From NCBI RefSeq assembly GCF_001509835.1, contig NZ_JXTJ01000008.1, positions 62,001 to 126,000 of the forward strand: DNA of 64,000 bases, written 5' to 3'. This document shows positions 23,682 to 32,767 of the stretch, piece after piece. Numbering within the stretch: position 1 is the stretch's first letter; the number at the start of each line of letters is the position of its first letter. This DNA comes from Allobosea sp. WAO. Lineage in GTDB: Bacteria > Pseudomonadota > Alphaproteobacteria > Rhizobiales > Beijerinckiaceae. The position numbers and the translations under genes were made by a program. Below the pieces are notes generated by a model. That model did no database searches. It was not told the DNA's origin and worked only from the letters and a program-made list of their open reading frames with translations.

Positions 23682-23966
23682 ATGCGTACCGCCATCACCG
23701 CCTTCGCCCTTGCCTCGCTGCTGGCCGTTCCGGCGCTGGCCCAGACCCCGGCGCTCGTCAACGGCACGGTCAAGAAGGTCGATACCGCTCAGGGCAAGCT
23801 CACCGTCGACCACGGCCCGATCAAGAACCTCGACATGGATGCCATGATGATGGTGTTCCGGGCCGGCGATCCCGACATGCTCAAGACCGTCAAGGCCGGC
23901 GACAAGATCAAGTTCACGGCCGAGCGCGTGAACGGCCAGATCACGGTCACGAAGATCCAGAAATGA
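23682..23966 (+). CDS. CusF-like periplasmic copper chaperone
   Basis: A 94-residue protein with a signal peptide (1-20) and the CusF OB-fold. Expected Cu(I) ligands align as H44, M55 and M57; the position of the Trp that caps copper in E. coli CusF (44) is M52 here, as in other alphaproteobacterial CusF-like proteins. ATG 23682 is supported by AGGAG eight bases upstream. The stop overlaps the next start. Confidence 0.85.
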   Translation: MRTAITAFALASLLAVPALAQTPALVNGTVKKVDTAQGKLTVDHGPIKNLDMDAMMMVFRAGDPDMLKTVKAGDKIKFTAERVNGQITVTKIQK

Positions 23967-24241
23967 GCCTCCGACGCGCCCTGGCGCTCGCCCGGCCGGC
24001 TTGCCTGGCTGCGGTGATCGCGCTGGGCGCGCCGCAGGCCGGCCTCGGCAGCGACGGGAACCTGCAGTCCGTGCTGCTCGAGGCCGGTTGCCCCCGTTTC
24101 CGGCTCGAGAAGCTGTTCGACCGGGATGGGGTGACGAGCTATCGTGCCAACTGCTTCGGCTCGGCGCACAAGGTCGTCATCGTCAGTTGCATCAAGGGCG
24201 TCTGCGTCCGTGAAGGGACGCAGGAAGAGCAGCCTGAATGA
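23963..24241 (+). CDS. Secreted four-cysteine protein of the copper operon
   Basis: A 92-residue protein with signal peptide (about 1-29). The mature chain has exactly four cysteines, C43, C64, C76 and C81, with VVIVSCIKGVCVREG near the end. This suggests two disulfides or a thiol metal site. It is sandwiched between CusF-like and DUF411 genes with overlapping reading frames, so a role in copper handling is likely, but I know no family. Confidence 0.65.
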   Translation: MSLRRALALARPACLAAVIALGAPQAGLGSDGNLQSVLLEAGCPRFRLEKLFDRDGVTSYRANCFGSAHKVVIVSCIKGVCVREGTQEEQPE

Positions 24242-24276
24242 GGGCTGCGGCTTCGCCCGCCAGAAGGAGAGTTGGA

Positions 24277-24726
24277 ATGCTTACGCGTCGTGGCCTGATC
24301 GCCGGAGCCCTTGCCTGCTCCGCGTCGCTGCCTCTCGCAGCCCAGGAGACGGCTCCGGTCGTTACCGTCTATCGCAGCGCCTCCTGCGGCTGCTGCGGCG
24401 CCTGGGTCGACCATATGAAGAAGGCCGGCTTCGAGACCAAGGTGGTGATGACCGAGGAGCTGGCGGCGCGCAAGCGCGAGTTCGGCGTGCCGGATGCCGC
24501 CGAATCCTGCCACACCGCGATGGTCGACGGCTATTTCGTCGAGGGGCACGTGCCGGCGGCCGATGTCCGCCGCCTGCTGCGCGAGCGGCCGCAGGCCCGC
24601 GGTCTCGCCGTGCCGGAGATGCCGGTCGGCTCGCCCGGCATGGAAGTCCCCGGCGTCAAGGCCGATCGCTACGACACCTGGCTGATCGCCAAGGACGGCT
24701 CCCACACGGTCTTCGCCAGCCACTGA
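24277..24726 (+). CDS. DUF411-family metal-binding protein
   Basis: A 149-residue protein with a signal peptide (TRRGLIAGALACSASLPLAAQ). The conserved DUF411 core follows: YRSASCGCCGAWVDHM (residues about 33-48), then PDAAESCHTAMVDGYFVEGHVPA, and a C-terminal part with PGMEVPG and YDTWLI. DUF411 proteins are secreted copper-associated proteins (CopG-like). ATG 24277 has AGAAGGAG upstream. Last gene of the operon. Confidence 0.85.
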   Translation: MLTRRGLIAGALACSASLPLAAQETAPVVTVYRSASCGCCGAWVDHMKKAGFETKVVMTEELAARKREFGVPDAAESCHTAMVDGYFVEGHVPAADVRRLLRERPQARGLAVPEMPVGSPGMEVPGVKADRYDTWLIAKDGSHTVFASH

Positions 24727-24732
24727 GCTGGC

Positions 24733-24752
24733 GCCCGGACGCTGATCCGGGC
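24733..24752 (+). terminator. Possible terminator of the copper operon
   Basis: Arms GCCCGGA (24733-24739) and TCCGGGC (24746-24752) with a six-base loop, seven bases past the last copper gene. The following bases are only weakly T-rich, so it may be a Rho-assisted or RNA-stability hairpin. Confidence 0.45.
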
Positions 24753-24819
24753 AACCCTTGCTTACTGTCTCGCCGCGCGTCCCGCCTCGAACTGGCGCGG
24801 GGCGGGCGGCACGTGCGTT

Positions 24820-26109
24820 TCAGTGCCCGGCGGCTGCCGGCTCGATCAGCTTCGCGAGGTTGAGCAGACGCTGATCCTGCCCGGCAACGGCGCTCAGCAT
24901 CAGCCCGCCCGAGAGCTTGTCGCCCAGCGGCATCGGCAGCGAGATCGAGCACAGGTCGAACAGGTTGCCGAAGGCGGCATTGCGCAGCATCAGCCGGTTG
25001 GCGGTAAAGAAGGCGTCGTCGCTGGCCTCCAGCGCGGCGATCGTCGGCGCCTCGATCGGCACGGTCGGGGCGAGGAAGCCGTCGAGCCCGTCGAGAAGGC
25101 TGGTGAGCTTGCCGATCAGCCTGCGGCGCGTCTGCATCGCCGCGATGTAGTCGGCGGCCTTGTAGGACGTGCCGAGCGAGATGCGCGCCGCGACGCGCCG
25201 GTCGAAAGCTTCCGGCTTGCTGGCGATGGCTTCGCGGTGCACGGCAGCGGCCTCGACGGCCACCAGCGGCACCGAATAGGCGGCCAGCATCTCCTGCCAG
25301 ACGCCGTCGAAGTCCACCGGCTCGAGCGCGACGCCGAGGCGCCCGACGCGCTCGATCGCGGCCTCATAGGCCTCGACCACCGAGGGGGAAGCTTCGGCGA
25401 GGAAGCCGCCGCGAGCGACGCCGACGCGGAAGCGGCCGGGGTTGAGCCCCTCGGCAAGCGTGAAGGGGCGTCCAGTCAGCACCGACAGCAGCCGGGCGCA
25501 GCCGGCGACGTCCTTCGCCAGCGGGCCGATCACGTCGAGGCTCGGCGCCAGCGGGAAGCAGCCTTCGTCGGGAACCGAGCCATGGGTCGGCTTCATGCCG
25601 ACGATGCCGTTGAGCGCCGCCGGAATCCGGCAGGAGCCGCCGGTGTCGGTGCCGACGGTCAGCTCCGATGAGCCCTGCGCCACCGAGACCGCCGCGCCGG
25701 AGGAGGAGCCGCCGGGAATGCGTTCCGCATCCAGCGCATTGCCGGGCGTGCCGAAGGTGGCGTTGAGGCCGAGCCCGGAGAAGGCGAACTCGCTCATATT
25801 GGTCTTGCCGATGATCACCGCGCCGGCTTGGCGCAGCCGGGCGACGATCGGCGCATCCTGCGCGGCGGGGGCCGCGCCCTTGAGCAGGCTGGAGCCGGCC
25901 CAGGTGGTCTCGCCGCCGACGTCGAACAGGTCCTTGATCGAGACGATCGTACCGTCGAGGGGGCTCAGCTTGAGCCCGGCAGCCCGGCGGGTGTCGGCCG
26001 CGTCGGCCTCGGCGCGCGCCGTTTCGATGAGAAGGCGGGTGAAGACGGGGCTGCCGTCGCCGATGCGGCCGAGGATGGATTCAAGCTGGTCGCGGACACT
26101 GCGTGACAT
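24820..26109 (-). CDS. Amidase (amidase signature family)
   Basis: A 429-residue amidase-signature enzyme. The catalytic Lys is in IVSIKDLF (about 60), the Gly/Ser-rich signature is GGSSSGAAVSVAQG (about 133-146) and the nucleophile region is GTDTGGSCRIPA. Family members hydrolyse amides; this one is a metabolic amidase and not GatA of the aminoacyl-tRNA pathway (no gatB/gatC nearby). GTG at 26133 would add eight residues. It lies next to the LysR gene on the same strand. Confidence 0.85.
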   Translation of the reverse strand: MSRSVRDQLESILGRIGDGSPVFTRLLIETARAEADAADTRRAAGLKLSPLDGTIVSIKDLFDVGGETTWAGSSLLKGAAPAAQDAPIVARLRQAGAVIIGKTNMSEFAFSGLGLNATFGTPGNALDAERIPGGSSSGAAVSVAQGSSELTVGTDTGGSCRIPAALNGIVGMKPTHGSVPDEGCFPLAPSLDVIGPLAKDVAGCARLLSVLTGRPFTLAEGLNPGRFRVGVARGGFLAEASPSVVEAYEAAIERVGRLGVALEPVDFDGVWQEMLAAYSVPLVAVEAAAVHREAIASKPEAFDRRVAARISLGTSYKAADYIAAMQTRRRLIGKLTSLLDGLDGFLAPTVPIEAPTIAALEASDDAFFTANRLMLRNAAFGNLFDLCSISLPMPLGDKLSGGLMLSAVAGQDQRLLNLAKLIEPAAAGH

Positions 26110-26192
26110 GGATATCGACCTCGGTTCGGGCACCGCATGCGGCGGCGCTTCTGGTTAGCGCATTCCGTGGTCGAAGAAACCCCGCTCGGGGC

Positions 26193-27140
26193 TCAGGCGG
26201 CCTCGCCGCATGGGCCAGGCAGGGTGGAGCGGCGCTGTATCAGGTCGTCCCTGGCGAAGAGCTCGGCGAGCCAGTCGACGAAGACCCTGACCTTGTTGGA
26301 AAGGTGCCGGTTCGGCGGGTAGACGATGTGCAGCGGCTTGGGCGAGGTGCACCAGCCGGTGAGTAGCGGCACCAGCCGCCCGGCGGCGATGTGCTCCTGG
26401 GCCATGAAGGTCGGCACCTGCATCACGCCGAGGCCCGCGAGCCCGGCGGCGAGATAGCCTGTTCCCTCGTTCAGCGAGACGAGATAGTCGCCGCGGACCT
26501 CGATCGTTTCCTTATGCGTCGCGAAGGTGAAGGCCAGGGTGCGGCTCGTCCCGGCAGCGCGATAGCCGATCACCTTGTGCCCGGTTTCGAGGTCGCGCGG
26601 ATGCTGCGGCGTGCCATGCCGGGCGAGGTAGTCCGGCGTCGCGCAGGTGACGAGCAGCATCTCGCCGACGCGCCGGGCGATCAGGCTCTGGTCCTGGATT
26701 TCGCCGGCGCGCACGGCCAGATCGAGATTCTCGCCGATCAGGTCGGCCGGGCGGTCGCCGAGGCCGATATCGATCTGGATCTCGGGATAGCGCGCCAGGA
26801 AGCCGGGCAGGGCGGGCAGGATCACATCGATCGCCAGGGGCGCGCTGACATCGAGGCGCAGGCGCCCGCTCGGCCGCGCCTGCGACGACGCCATGCTGGA
26901 ATCGAGCTCGTCGATCTCGCTGAGCACGCGCAGGGCCCGCTCGTAATAGGCGGCGCCGTCCATGGTGACGGTGACGCGCCGCGTCGTGCGGTTGAGCAAC
27001 TGCGCCCGCAAATGGCCTTCGAGCTGCTGGATCAGCTTGGTCACGGTCGGCTTGGGTAGGTCCAGCAGCTCCGCCGCACGGGTGAAGGTGCCGACCTCGA
27101 CGACGCGCACGAAGGCGCGCATGGCGTTGAGCTGGTCCAT
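26193..27140 (-). CDS. LysR-family transcriptional regulator
   Basis: A 315-residue regulator. The N-terminal helix-turn-helix (LNAMRAFVRVVEVGTFTRAAELL, about 3-25, continuing to about 62) is followed by an effector-binding domain. AGGAGG lies 6 bases before ATG 27140, which decides the start. It is divergent from the hydrolase-efflux genes, with a perfect inverted repeat in between, so it probably controls them. Amidase gene lies downstream. Confidence 0.9.
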   Translation of the reverse strand: MDQLNAMRAFVRVVEVGTFTRAAELLDLPKPTVTKLIQQLEGHLRAQLLNRTTRRVTVTMDGAAYYERALRVLSEIDELDSSMASSQARPSGRLRLDVSAPLAIDVILPALPGFLARYPEIQIDIGLGDRPADLIGENLDLAVRAGEIQDQSLIARRVGEMLLVTCATPDYLARHGTPQHPRDLETGHKVIGYRAAGTSRTLAFTFATHKETIEVRGDYLVSLNEGTGYLAAGLAGLGVMQVPTFMAQEHIAAGRLVPLLTGWCTSPKPLHIVYPPNRHLSNKVRVFVDWLAELFARDDLIQRRSTLPGPCGEAA

Positions 27141-27164
27141 CCGGGCCTCCTGGCTGATCTGGGT

Positions 27165-27186
27165 ATTGTTTCCATACAGAAACAAT
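27165..27186. promoter_or_regulatory. Inverted repeat, probable LysR-type operator
   Basis: ATTGTTTC (27165-27172) and GAAACAAT (27179-27186) form a perfect 8-base inverted repeat with a 6-base spacer. It lies 25 bases before the LysR start codon and 82 bases before the divergent hydrolase start codon. Confidence 0.65.
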
Positions 27187-27267
27187 GTGGGAGCGGATCG
27201 GCGGTTTATTGCGTCCGCACTATCTCCTAAATACTGACGGATCGCAATATTCGTCAGTCGTCACACC

Positions 27268-28104
27268 ATGCTCGCTCCGTCCCTCCCGCAAAGCCGCTAC
27301 CGCCGCGCCGTCTTTTGGCGCGATCAGGCCGTCAAGGCCGGGTCGCAGACGCTGTCCGGGCGGCTCTATGCCCCGGCCTCGGTGCCGGACAATGCCGGCC
27401 TCGTCCTGCATCTGCATGGCGGCACCTTTGACAGCGGCTCGCTCGCTTCCGGTGAGGCGGTCGCGACGACGCTGGCCGAAGCCGGTGCGATCGTGATCTC
27501 GCTGCCTTATCCGCTGGCGCCGGAAGCCCGCTTCCCGCAGGCGCTTGAGACAGCGTATGCGGCGCTCGAGAAGATCGCCCGCGACAAGGCGCGCTGGGTC
27601 GGCAAGCAGGCACCGCTCTATGTGGCGGGCGAGGAGGCCGGCGGCAACCTCGCCGCTGCCCTCGCCATGATGGCGCGCGACCGGCACGGACCGCCGCTCG
27701 CCGGGCAGATTCTGTTCTCGCCGATGCTCGACGCCTGCCTCGGCACCTACTCCTTCCGCCATGCCGAAGCCGGCCCGGTCGGTTGCCGCTGGGCCGATGG
27801 CTGGCACGCTTATCTCGGCTCGCCCGAAAAGGCCGCGCATCCCTATGCGACGCCGGCCAACGCGTCGCGCCTGTCCGGCCTGCCGCCGGCGCTGATCGTC
27901 AGCGCCGAGGACGACCTCCTGCGCGACGAGAGCGTCAGTTACGGGCTTCGTCTGCGGGCGGCCGGCGGCGATGCCACGGTCCATGTTCTCGACGCTCCCA
28001 GCCATTGGCCGCAGGCCCTCGCGGAGGCGCCGCGCGACGGCTCCTGTCTCTGTTCGGCCTGCCATCACATCAGCGAGTTCTTCTCGACGACTGCGCCTCT
28101 CTGA
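27268..28104 (+). CDS. Alpha/beta-hydrolase-fold protein lacking the catalytic serine
   Basis: A 278-residue protein of the hormone-sensitive-lipase type. It retains the oxyanion motif LHLHGGTF (about 47-54), the Asp of SAEDDLLRDE (about 214) and the His of SHWPQAL (about 243). The nucleophile elbow, normally G-D-S-A-G-G-N, reads G-E-E-A-G-G-N (about 119-125), so the serine is replaced by glutamate. It may be inactive or use a different chemistry. It heads the unit with the efflux genes. Confidence 0.85.
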   Translation: MLAPSLPQSRYRRAVFWRDQAVKAGSQTLSGRLYAPASVPDNAGLVLHLHGGTFDSGSLASGEAVATTLAEAGAIVISLPYPLAPEARFPQALETAYAALEKIARDKARWVGKQAPLYVAGEEAGGNLAAALAMMARDRHGPPLAGQILFSPMLDACLGTYSFRHAEAGPVGCRWADGWHAYLGSPEKAAHPYATPANASRLSGLPPALIVSAEDDLLRDESVSYGLRLRAAGGDATVHVLDAPSHWPQALAEAPRDGSCLCSACHHISEFFSTTAPL

Positions 28105-28152
28105 GAGGCTTCACTCCCGACACCGGATTTCAGCTTCAGGAAGGAATGACCC

Positions 28153-29370
28153 ATGATTCTGGGAACGATCCGTCATGCCCTGTTGGGCACCGCATTGGCC
28201 GCCGGCGTCTCACTCGCGGCGCTCGCTATCGCCGTCCACGGCTCCGACAAGGCACAGGGCGACACCGCCCCGGCCGCGCCGCCGGCGACCCCGGTCTCCG
28301 TCGCGCTCGTCGAGCAGCGCAACCTCGTCAGCTGGGCCGAGTTCTCCGGCCGTCTCGAGGCGATCGAGCGCGTCGAGATCCGCTCGCGCGTCTCTGGCGT
28401 GGTCGAGCAGGTGCACTTCGCGCAGGGCGCGCTGGTCAAGCAGGGCGACCTGCTCGTCAGCATCGACCAGGCGCCCTATCAGGCCGAGTTCGAGCGCGCC
28501 CAGGCGCAGCTTCTCGCCGCCGAAGCCCGTGTCGCCCTCGCGGCCAACGAGCATGAGCGCGGCCAGAAGCTGATGTCGTCGCAGAACGTCTCGCAGCGCG
28601 ATCTCGACACGCGGCTGAACGCGCTGCGCGAGGCGCAGGCCAATGAGCGCGCTGCCCGCGCCGCGCTGCAATCGGCGCGGCTCAACCTCGACTACACCCA
28701 GATCCGCGCCCCGATCGGCGGCCGCATCGGTAGGCTCGAGGTCACCGTCGGCAACCTCGTCGCCGCCGGCGCCAATGCGCCGCTGCTGACGACGTTGGTC
28801 TCGGTCGATCCGGTTTATGCCGGCTTCAATGCCGATGAGGGCTCGCTCCTCAAGGCGCTGGCTACCCTGCCGGTCGAGCCCGGCAACGCCCGCGATCTCA
28901 AGCGCATCCCGGTGCAGATGACGACTGCTACGAACGAGGCTGCGCCGATCTCCGGCCATCTCAACTTCGTCGACAACGGCATCGATGCCGCGACCGGCAC
29001 GGTCCGCGTCCGGGCGATCTTCGACAACAAGGACGGCGCGCTGCTGCCCGGCCAGTTCGTGCGCCTGCGCATGGGTCAGGCCAGATCTGAGCCGGCCCTC
29101 GTCATCAACGAGCGCGCCGTCGGCACCGACCAGAACAAGAAGTTCGTCTTCGTCGTCGGCAAGGACCACAAGGCCCAGTGGCGCGAGGTCACGCTCGGCA
29201 CCGCGGCTGAAGGGCTGCGCATCGTGACCAGCGGGCTCGAAGCCGGCGAGCAGATCGTCGTCAACGGCCTGCAGCGCATCCGGCCCGGCGCGACCGTCGC
29301 GCCCGAGCAGGTGCCGATGGCCGAGCGTTCCGAATTGAAGAAGCCCAAGACCGAGCTCGCGCAGCGCTAA
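28153..29370 (+). CDS. RND efflux membrane-fusion protein (AcrA type)
   Basis: A 405-residue periplasmic adaptor. A signal or membrane anchor (1-27) is followed by the first lipoyl/barrel part (RSRVSGVVEQVHFAQGALVKQGDLL), a coiled-coil hairpin (about 100-165) and a beta-barrel and proximal domain (about 185-380). It links the pump at 29449 to an outer membrane channel, which this operon lacks. Confidence 0.93.
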   Translation: MILGTIRHALLGTALAAGVSLAALAIAVHGSDKAQGDTAPAAPPATPVSVALVEQRNLVSWAEFSGRLEAIERVEIRSRVSGVVEQVHFAQGALVKQGDLLVSIDQAPYQAEFERAQAQLLAAEARVALAANEHERGQKLMSSQNVSQRDLDTRLNALREAQANERAARAALQSARLNLDYTQIRAPIGGRIGRLEVTVGNLVAAGANAPLLTTLVSVDPVYAGFNADEGSLLKALATLPVEPGNARDLKRIPVQMTTATNEAAPISGHLNFVDNGIDAATGTVRVRAIFDNKDGALLPGQFVRLRMGQARSEPALVINERAVGTDQNKKFVFVVGKDHKAQWREVTLGTAAEGLRIVTSGLEAGEQIVVNGLQRIRPGATVAPEQVPMAERSELKKPKTELAQR

Positions 29371-29448
29371 GGCGCGCGAGCCTTCCATTTTCCGCCCCGC
29401 TGGCCGCTTCGGGACCGGCGGGGACGCCGCCTTGAAGGGGCACCCCCC

Positions 29449-32400
29449 ATGAACCTCTCGAAGTTCTTCATCGACCGGCCGATCTTCGCCGGTGTCCTCT
29501 CCGTCCTCATCCTGATCGCCGGCCTGCTCTCGCTGCGCGTGCTGCCGATCTCGGAATATCCCGAGGTCGTGCCGCCGACCGTGGTGGTGCGGGCCCAGTA
29601 TCCCGGCGCCAATCCGCGCGTCATCGCCGAGACCGTCGCGACGCCGATCGAGGAGCAGATCAACGGCGTCGAGGGCATGCTCTACATGTCGAGCCAGGCG
29701 ACGACCGACGGCGTAATGACGCTGAACGTCACCTTCCGCCTCGGCACCGACCCGGACAAGGCCCAGCAGCTGGTCCAGAACCGCGTCTCCCAGGCCGAGC
29801 CGCGTCTGCCTGAGGAGGTGCGCCGGCTCGGCGTCACCACCATCAAGAGCTCACCCGACCTGACGATGGTGGTGCACATCACCTCGCCGAACGGCCGCTA
29901 CGACATGACCTATCTGCGCAATTACGCCGTCCTCAACGTCAAGGACCGGCTGGCGCGCATCGACGGCGTCGGCCAGGTCCAGCTCTTCGGCTCCGGCGAC
30001 TATTCGATGCGTGTCTGGCTCGACCCGCAGAAGGTCGCTGAGCACGGCCTCTCGCCCTCCGACATCGTCCGCGAGATCCGCGCCCAGAACGTCCAGGCCG
30101 CGGCCGGCGTCATCGGCGCCTCGCCGAGCGGGCCGGGGCTCGATCTGCAGCTTTCGGTCAATGCGCAAGGGCGCCTCGCCAGCGAGGAGGAGTTCGGCGA
30201 GATCATCGTCAAGACCGCCCCGAGCGGCGCCGTCGTGCGCCTGAAGGACGTCGCGCGCATCGAATTGGGCGCCGCCGACTACGCGCTGCGCTCGCTGCTC
30301 AACGGCAAGTCGGCCGTTGCGGTGCCGGTCTTCCAGGCGCCGAACTCGAACGCCATCGCCATCGCCGACCAGGTCCAGGCGACGATGCGCGAGATCAAGC
30401 AGAACATGCCGGAAGGCGTGGATTATTCGATCGTCTACGACACCACCCAGTTCGTCCGCGCTTCGATCAAGGCGGTGATCACGACGCTGCTCGAGGCCGT
30501 CGCGCTGGTCGTGCTTGTCGTCATCGTCTTCCTGCAGACCTGGCGCGCCTCGATCATCCCGCTCGCCGCCGTGCCGGTCTCGGTCGTTGGCACCTTCGCG
30601 GTGATGTATCTCTTCGGCTTCTCGATCAACGCGCTCTCGCTGTTCGGACTCGTTCTGGCGATCGGCATCGTCGTCGACGACGCCATCGTCGTGGTCGAGA
30701 ATGTCGAGCGCAACATCGAGAACGGGCTTTCGCCGCGCCAGGCGACTTACAAGGCGATGCGCGAGGTCTCCGGCCCGATCATCGCGATCGCGCTCGTCCT
30801 CGTCGCGGTCTTCGTGCCGCTCGCCTTCATCAGCGGCCTGACCGGCCAGTTCTACCGCCAGTTCGCGCTGACCATTGCGATCTCGACGGTGATCTCGGCG
30901 ATCAACTCGCTGACCCTGTCGCCGGCGCTCGCCGCGCTGCTGCTGCGCGGGCACGATGCGCCCAAGGACGCGCTGACCCGCTTTATGGACAAGCTGTTCG
31001 GCTGGTTCTTCCGCGGCTTCAACCGCTTCTTCAACCGTAGCTCCGAGGCCTATGGCGGCGGGGTGCGCCGCATCCTCGGCCGCAAGACGCTGATGATCGT
31101 GATCTATGTCGGCCTCGTCGCGCTGACTGGCGTGCTCTTCCGCGCCGTTCCGTCAGGCTTCGTACCGGGCCAGGACAAGCAGTATCTCGTCGGCTTCGCC
31201 CAGCTCCCCGACGCGGCGACGCTCGACCGTACCGAGGACGTCATCCGCAAGATGGACGAGATCGCCCTGAAGCATCCTGGCGTCGAGAACGCGATCTCCT
31301 TCCCCGGCCTGTCGATCAACGGCTTCACCAACTCGTCGAACGCCGGCATCGTCTTCGTGGCCCTAAAGCCCTTCGACCAGCGCAAGACGCCGGAGCTCTC
31401 CGGCAACGCCATCGCCATGCAGCTCAACAAGGAGTTCGCCGGCATCAAGGAGGCGTTCATCGCGATGTTCCCGCCGCCGCCCGTCCAGGGGCTGGGCACC
31501 ATCGGCGGCTTCAAGCTGCAGATCGAGGACCGCGCTGGCCTCGGCTATAAGGCGCTCGACGAGGCGACCAAGGCCTTCATGGCCAAGGCCGCGGCGGCGC
31601 CCGAACTCGCCGGCATGTTCTCGAGCTTCCAGGTCAGCGTGCCGCAGCTCTATGCCGACATCGACCGCACCAAGGCACGTCAGCTCGGCGTTCCCGTCAC
31701 CGATGTCTTCGAGACGCTGCAGATCTATCTCGGCTCGTCCTATGTGAACGACTTCAATAAGTTCGGCCGCACCTACACGGTGCGCGTCCAGGCCGATGCG
31801 CCCTTCCGCGCCTATCAGGAGGATATCGGCAAGCTCAAGGTCCGCTCGAATTCGGGCGAGATGGTGCCGCTCTCGGCCGTGCTCAATGTGCGCACCGATG
31901 CCGGCCCCGAACGTGCGATGCGCTATAACGGCTTCCTCAGCGCCGACATTAATGCCGGCCCGGCCCCGGGCTATTCCTCAGGGCAGGCGCAGGACGCCGT
32001 CACCCGCATCGCCGCCGAGACCCTGCCCAAGGGTTTCGCCTTCGAATGGACCGAGCTGACCTATCAGGAGATCCTGGCCGGCAATTCCGCGCTGCTCGTC
32101 TTCCCGGTCGCGATCCTGCTCGTCTTCCTGGTGCTGGCGGCGCAGTATGAGAGCCTGACCCTGCCGGTGGCGATCCTGCTGATCATCCCGATGGGCCTGC
32201 TCGCGGCGATGGCCGGCGTCTGGTGGAGCGGTGGCGACAACAACGTCTTCACCCAGATCGGCCTCGTCGTCCTCGTCGGACTATCCGCCAAGAACGCCAT
32301 CCTGATCGTCGAATTCGCGCGCGAGCTCGAATTCGAGGGCAGGACGCCGGTCGAGGCCGCGATCGAGGCCAGCCGCCTGCGCCTGCGGCCGATCCTGATG

Positions 32401-32631
32401 ACCTCGCTCGCTTTCATCATGGGCGTGGTCCCGCTGGTCATCTCGACCGGGGCGGGTGCCGAGATGCGCCAGGCCATGGGTATCGCGGTCTTCGCCGGGA
32501 TGATCGGCGTCACCGCCTTCGGCATCTTCCTGACGCCTGTCTTCTACGTGCTGATGCGCAAGCTTTCGGGGAACAAGCCGCTGCGGCAGCATGGAGATGA
32601 GGAGAGGGAGGAGCTTGCCGAGGCGGCGTAA
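29449..32631 (+). CDS. RND efflux pump (HAE1 family)
   Basis: A 1060-residue inner membrane pump with 12 spans and two large periplasmic loops. The proton relay is in GIVVDDAIVVVENV (D around 405-406). The first helix (FIDRPIFAGVLSVLILIAGLLSLRVLPISEYPEV) and the second half (LVVLVGLSAKNAILIVEFA) are hallmarks. It exports hydrophobic compounds. Its C-terminal tail is short and acidic. It is preceded by the adaptor gene and terminates at a strong hairpin. Confidence 0.95.
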   Translation: MNLSKFFIDRPIFAGVLSVLILIAGLLSLRVLPISEYPEVVPPTVVVRAQYPGANPRVIAETVATPIEEQINGVEGMLYMSSQATTDGVMTLNVTFRLGTDPDKAQQLVQNRVSQAEPRLPEEVRRLGVTTIKSSPDLTMVVHITSPNGRYDMTYLRNYAVLNVKDRLARIDGVGQVQLFGSGDYSMRVWLDPQKVAEHGLSPSDIVREIRAQNVQAAAGVIGASPSGPGLDLQLSVNAQGRLASEEEFGEIIVKTAPSGAVVRLKDVARIELGAADYALRSLLNGKSAVAVPVFQAPNSNAIAIADQVQATMREIKQNMPEGVDYSIVYDTTQFVRASIKAVITTLLEAVALVVLVVIVFLQTWRASIIPLAAVPVSVVGTFAVMYLFGFSINALSLFGLVLAIGIVVDDAIVVVENVERNIENGLSPRQATYKAMREVSGPIIAIALVLVAVFVPLAFISGLTGQFYRQFALTIAISTVISAINSLTLSPALAALLLRGHDAPKDALTRFMDKLFGWFFRGFNRFFNRSSEAYGGGVRRILGRKTLMIVIYVGLVALTGVLFRAVPSGFVPGQDKQYLVGFAQLPDAATLDRTEDVIRKMDEIALKHPGVENAISFPGLSINGFTNSSNAGIVFVALKPFDQRKTPELSGNAIAMQLNKEFAGIKEAFIAMFPPPPVQGLGTIGGFKLQIEDRAGLGYKALDEATKAFMAKAAAAPELAGMFSSFQVSVPQLYADIDRTKARQLGVPVTDVFETLQIYLGSSYVNDFNKFGRTYTVRVQADAPFRAYQEDIGKLKVRSNSGEMVPLSAVLNVRTDAGPERAMRYNGFLSADINAGPAPGYSSGQAQDAVTRIAAETLPKGFAFEWTELTYQEILAGNSALLVFPVAILLVFLVLAAQYESLTLPVAILLIIPMGLLAAMAGVWWSGGDNNVFTQIGLVVLVGLSAKNAILIVEFARELEFEGRTPVEAAIEASRLRLRPILMTSLAFIMGVVPLVISTGAGAEMRQAMGIAVFAGMIGVTAFGIFLTPVFYVLMRKLSGNKPLRQHGDEEREELAEAA

Positions 32632-32729
32632 GCAGTGGCCGGCAGGGTCGCCGCTTGCGCGATCCTGCCGGCGTCTGGCCTTGCCGATTGGGGTCGAGGC
32701 GAAATAGCGGGCTGCAGGACGCGTGAAAG

Positions 32730-32757
32730 CAGCCCGGCCGCCGGCCGGGCTGTTTTT
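32730..32757 (+). terminator. Intrinsic terminator of the RND operon
   Basis: A 10-bp stem, CAGCCCGGCC (32730-32739) and GGCCGGGCTG (32743-32752), with a 3-base loop followed by TTTTT. It is about 100 bases past the pump stop and ten bases before the converging porin gene, so it may also slow transcription from the other side. Confidence 0.85.
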
Positions 32758-32767
32758 ATCTTTCAGC

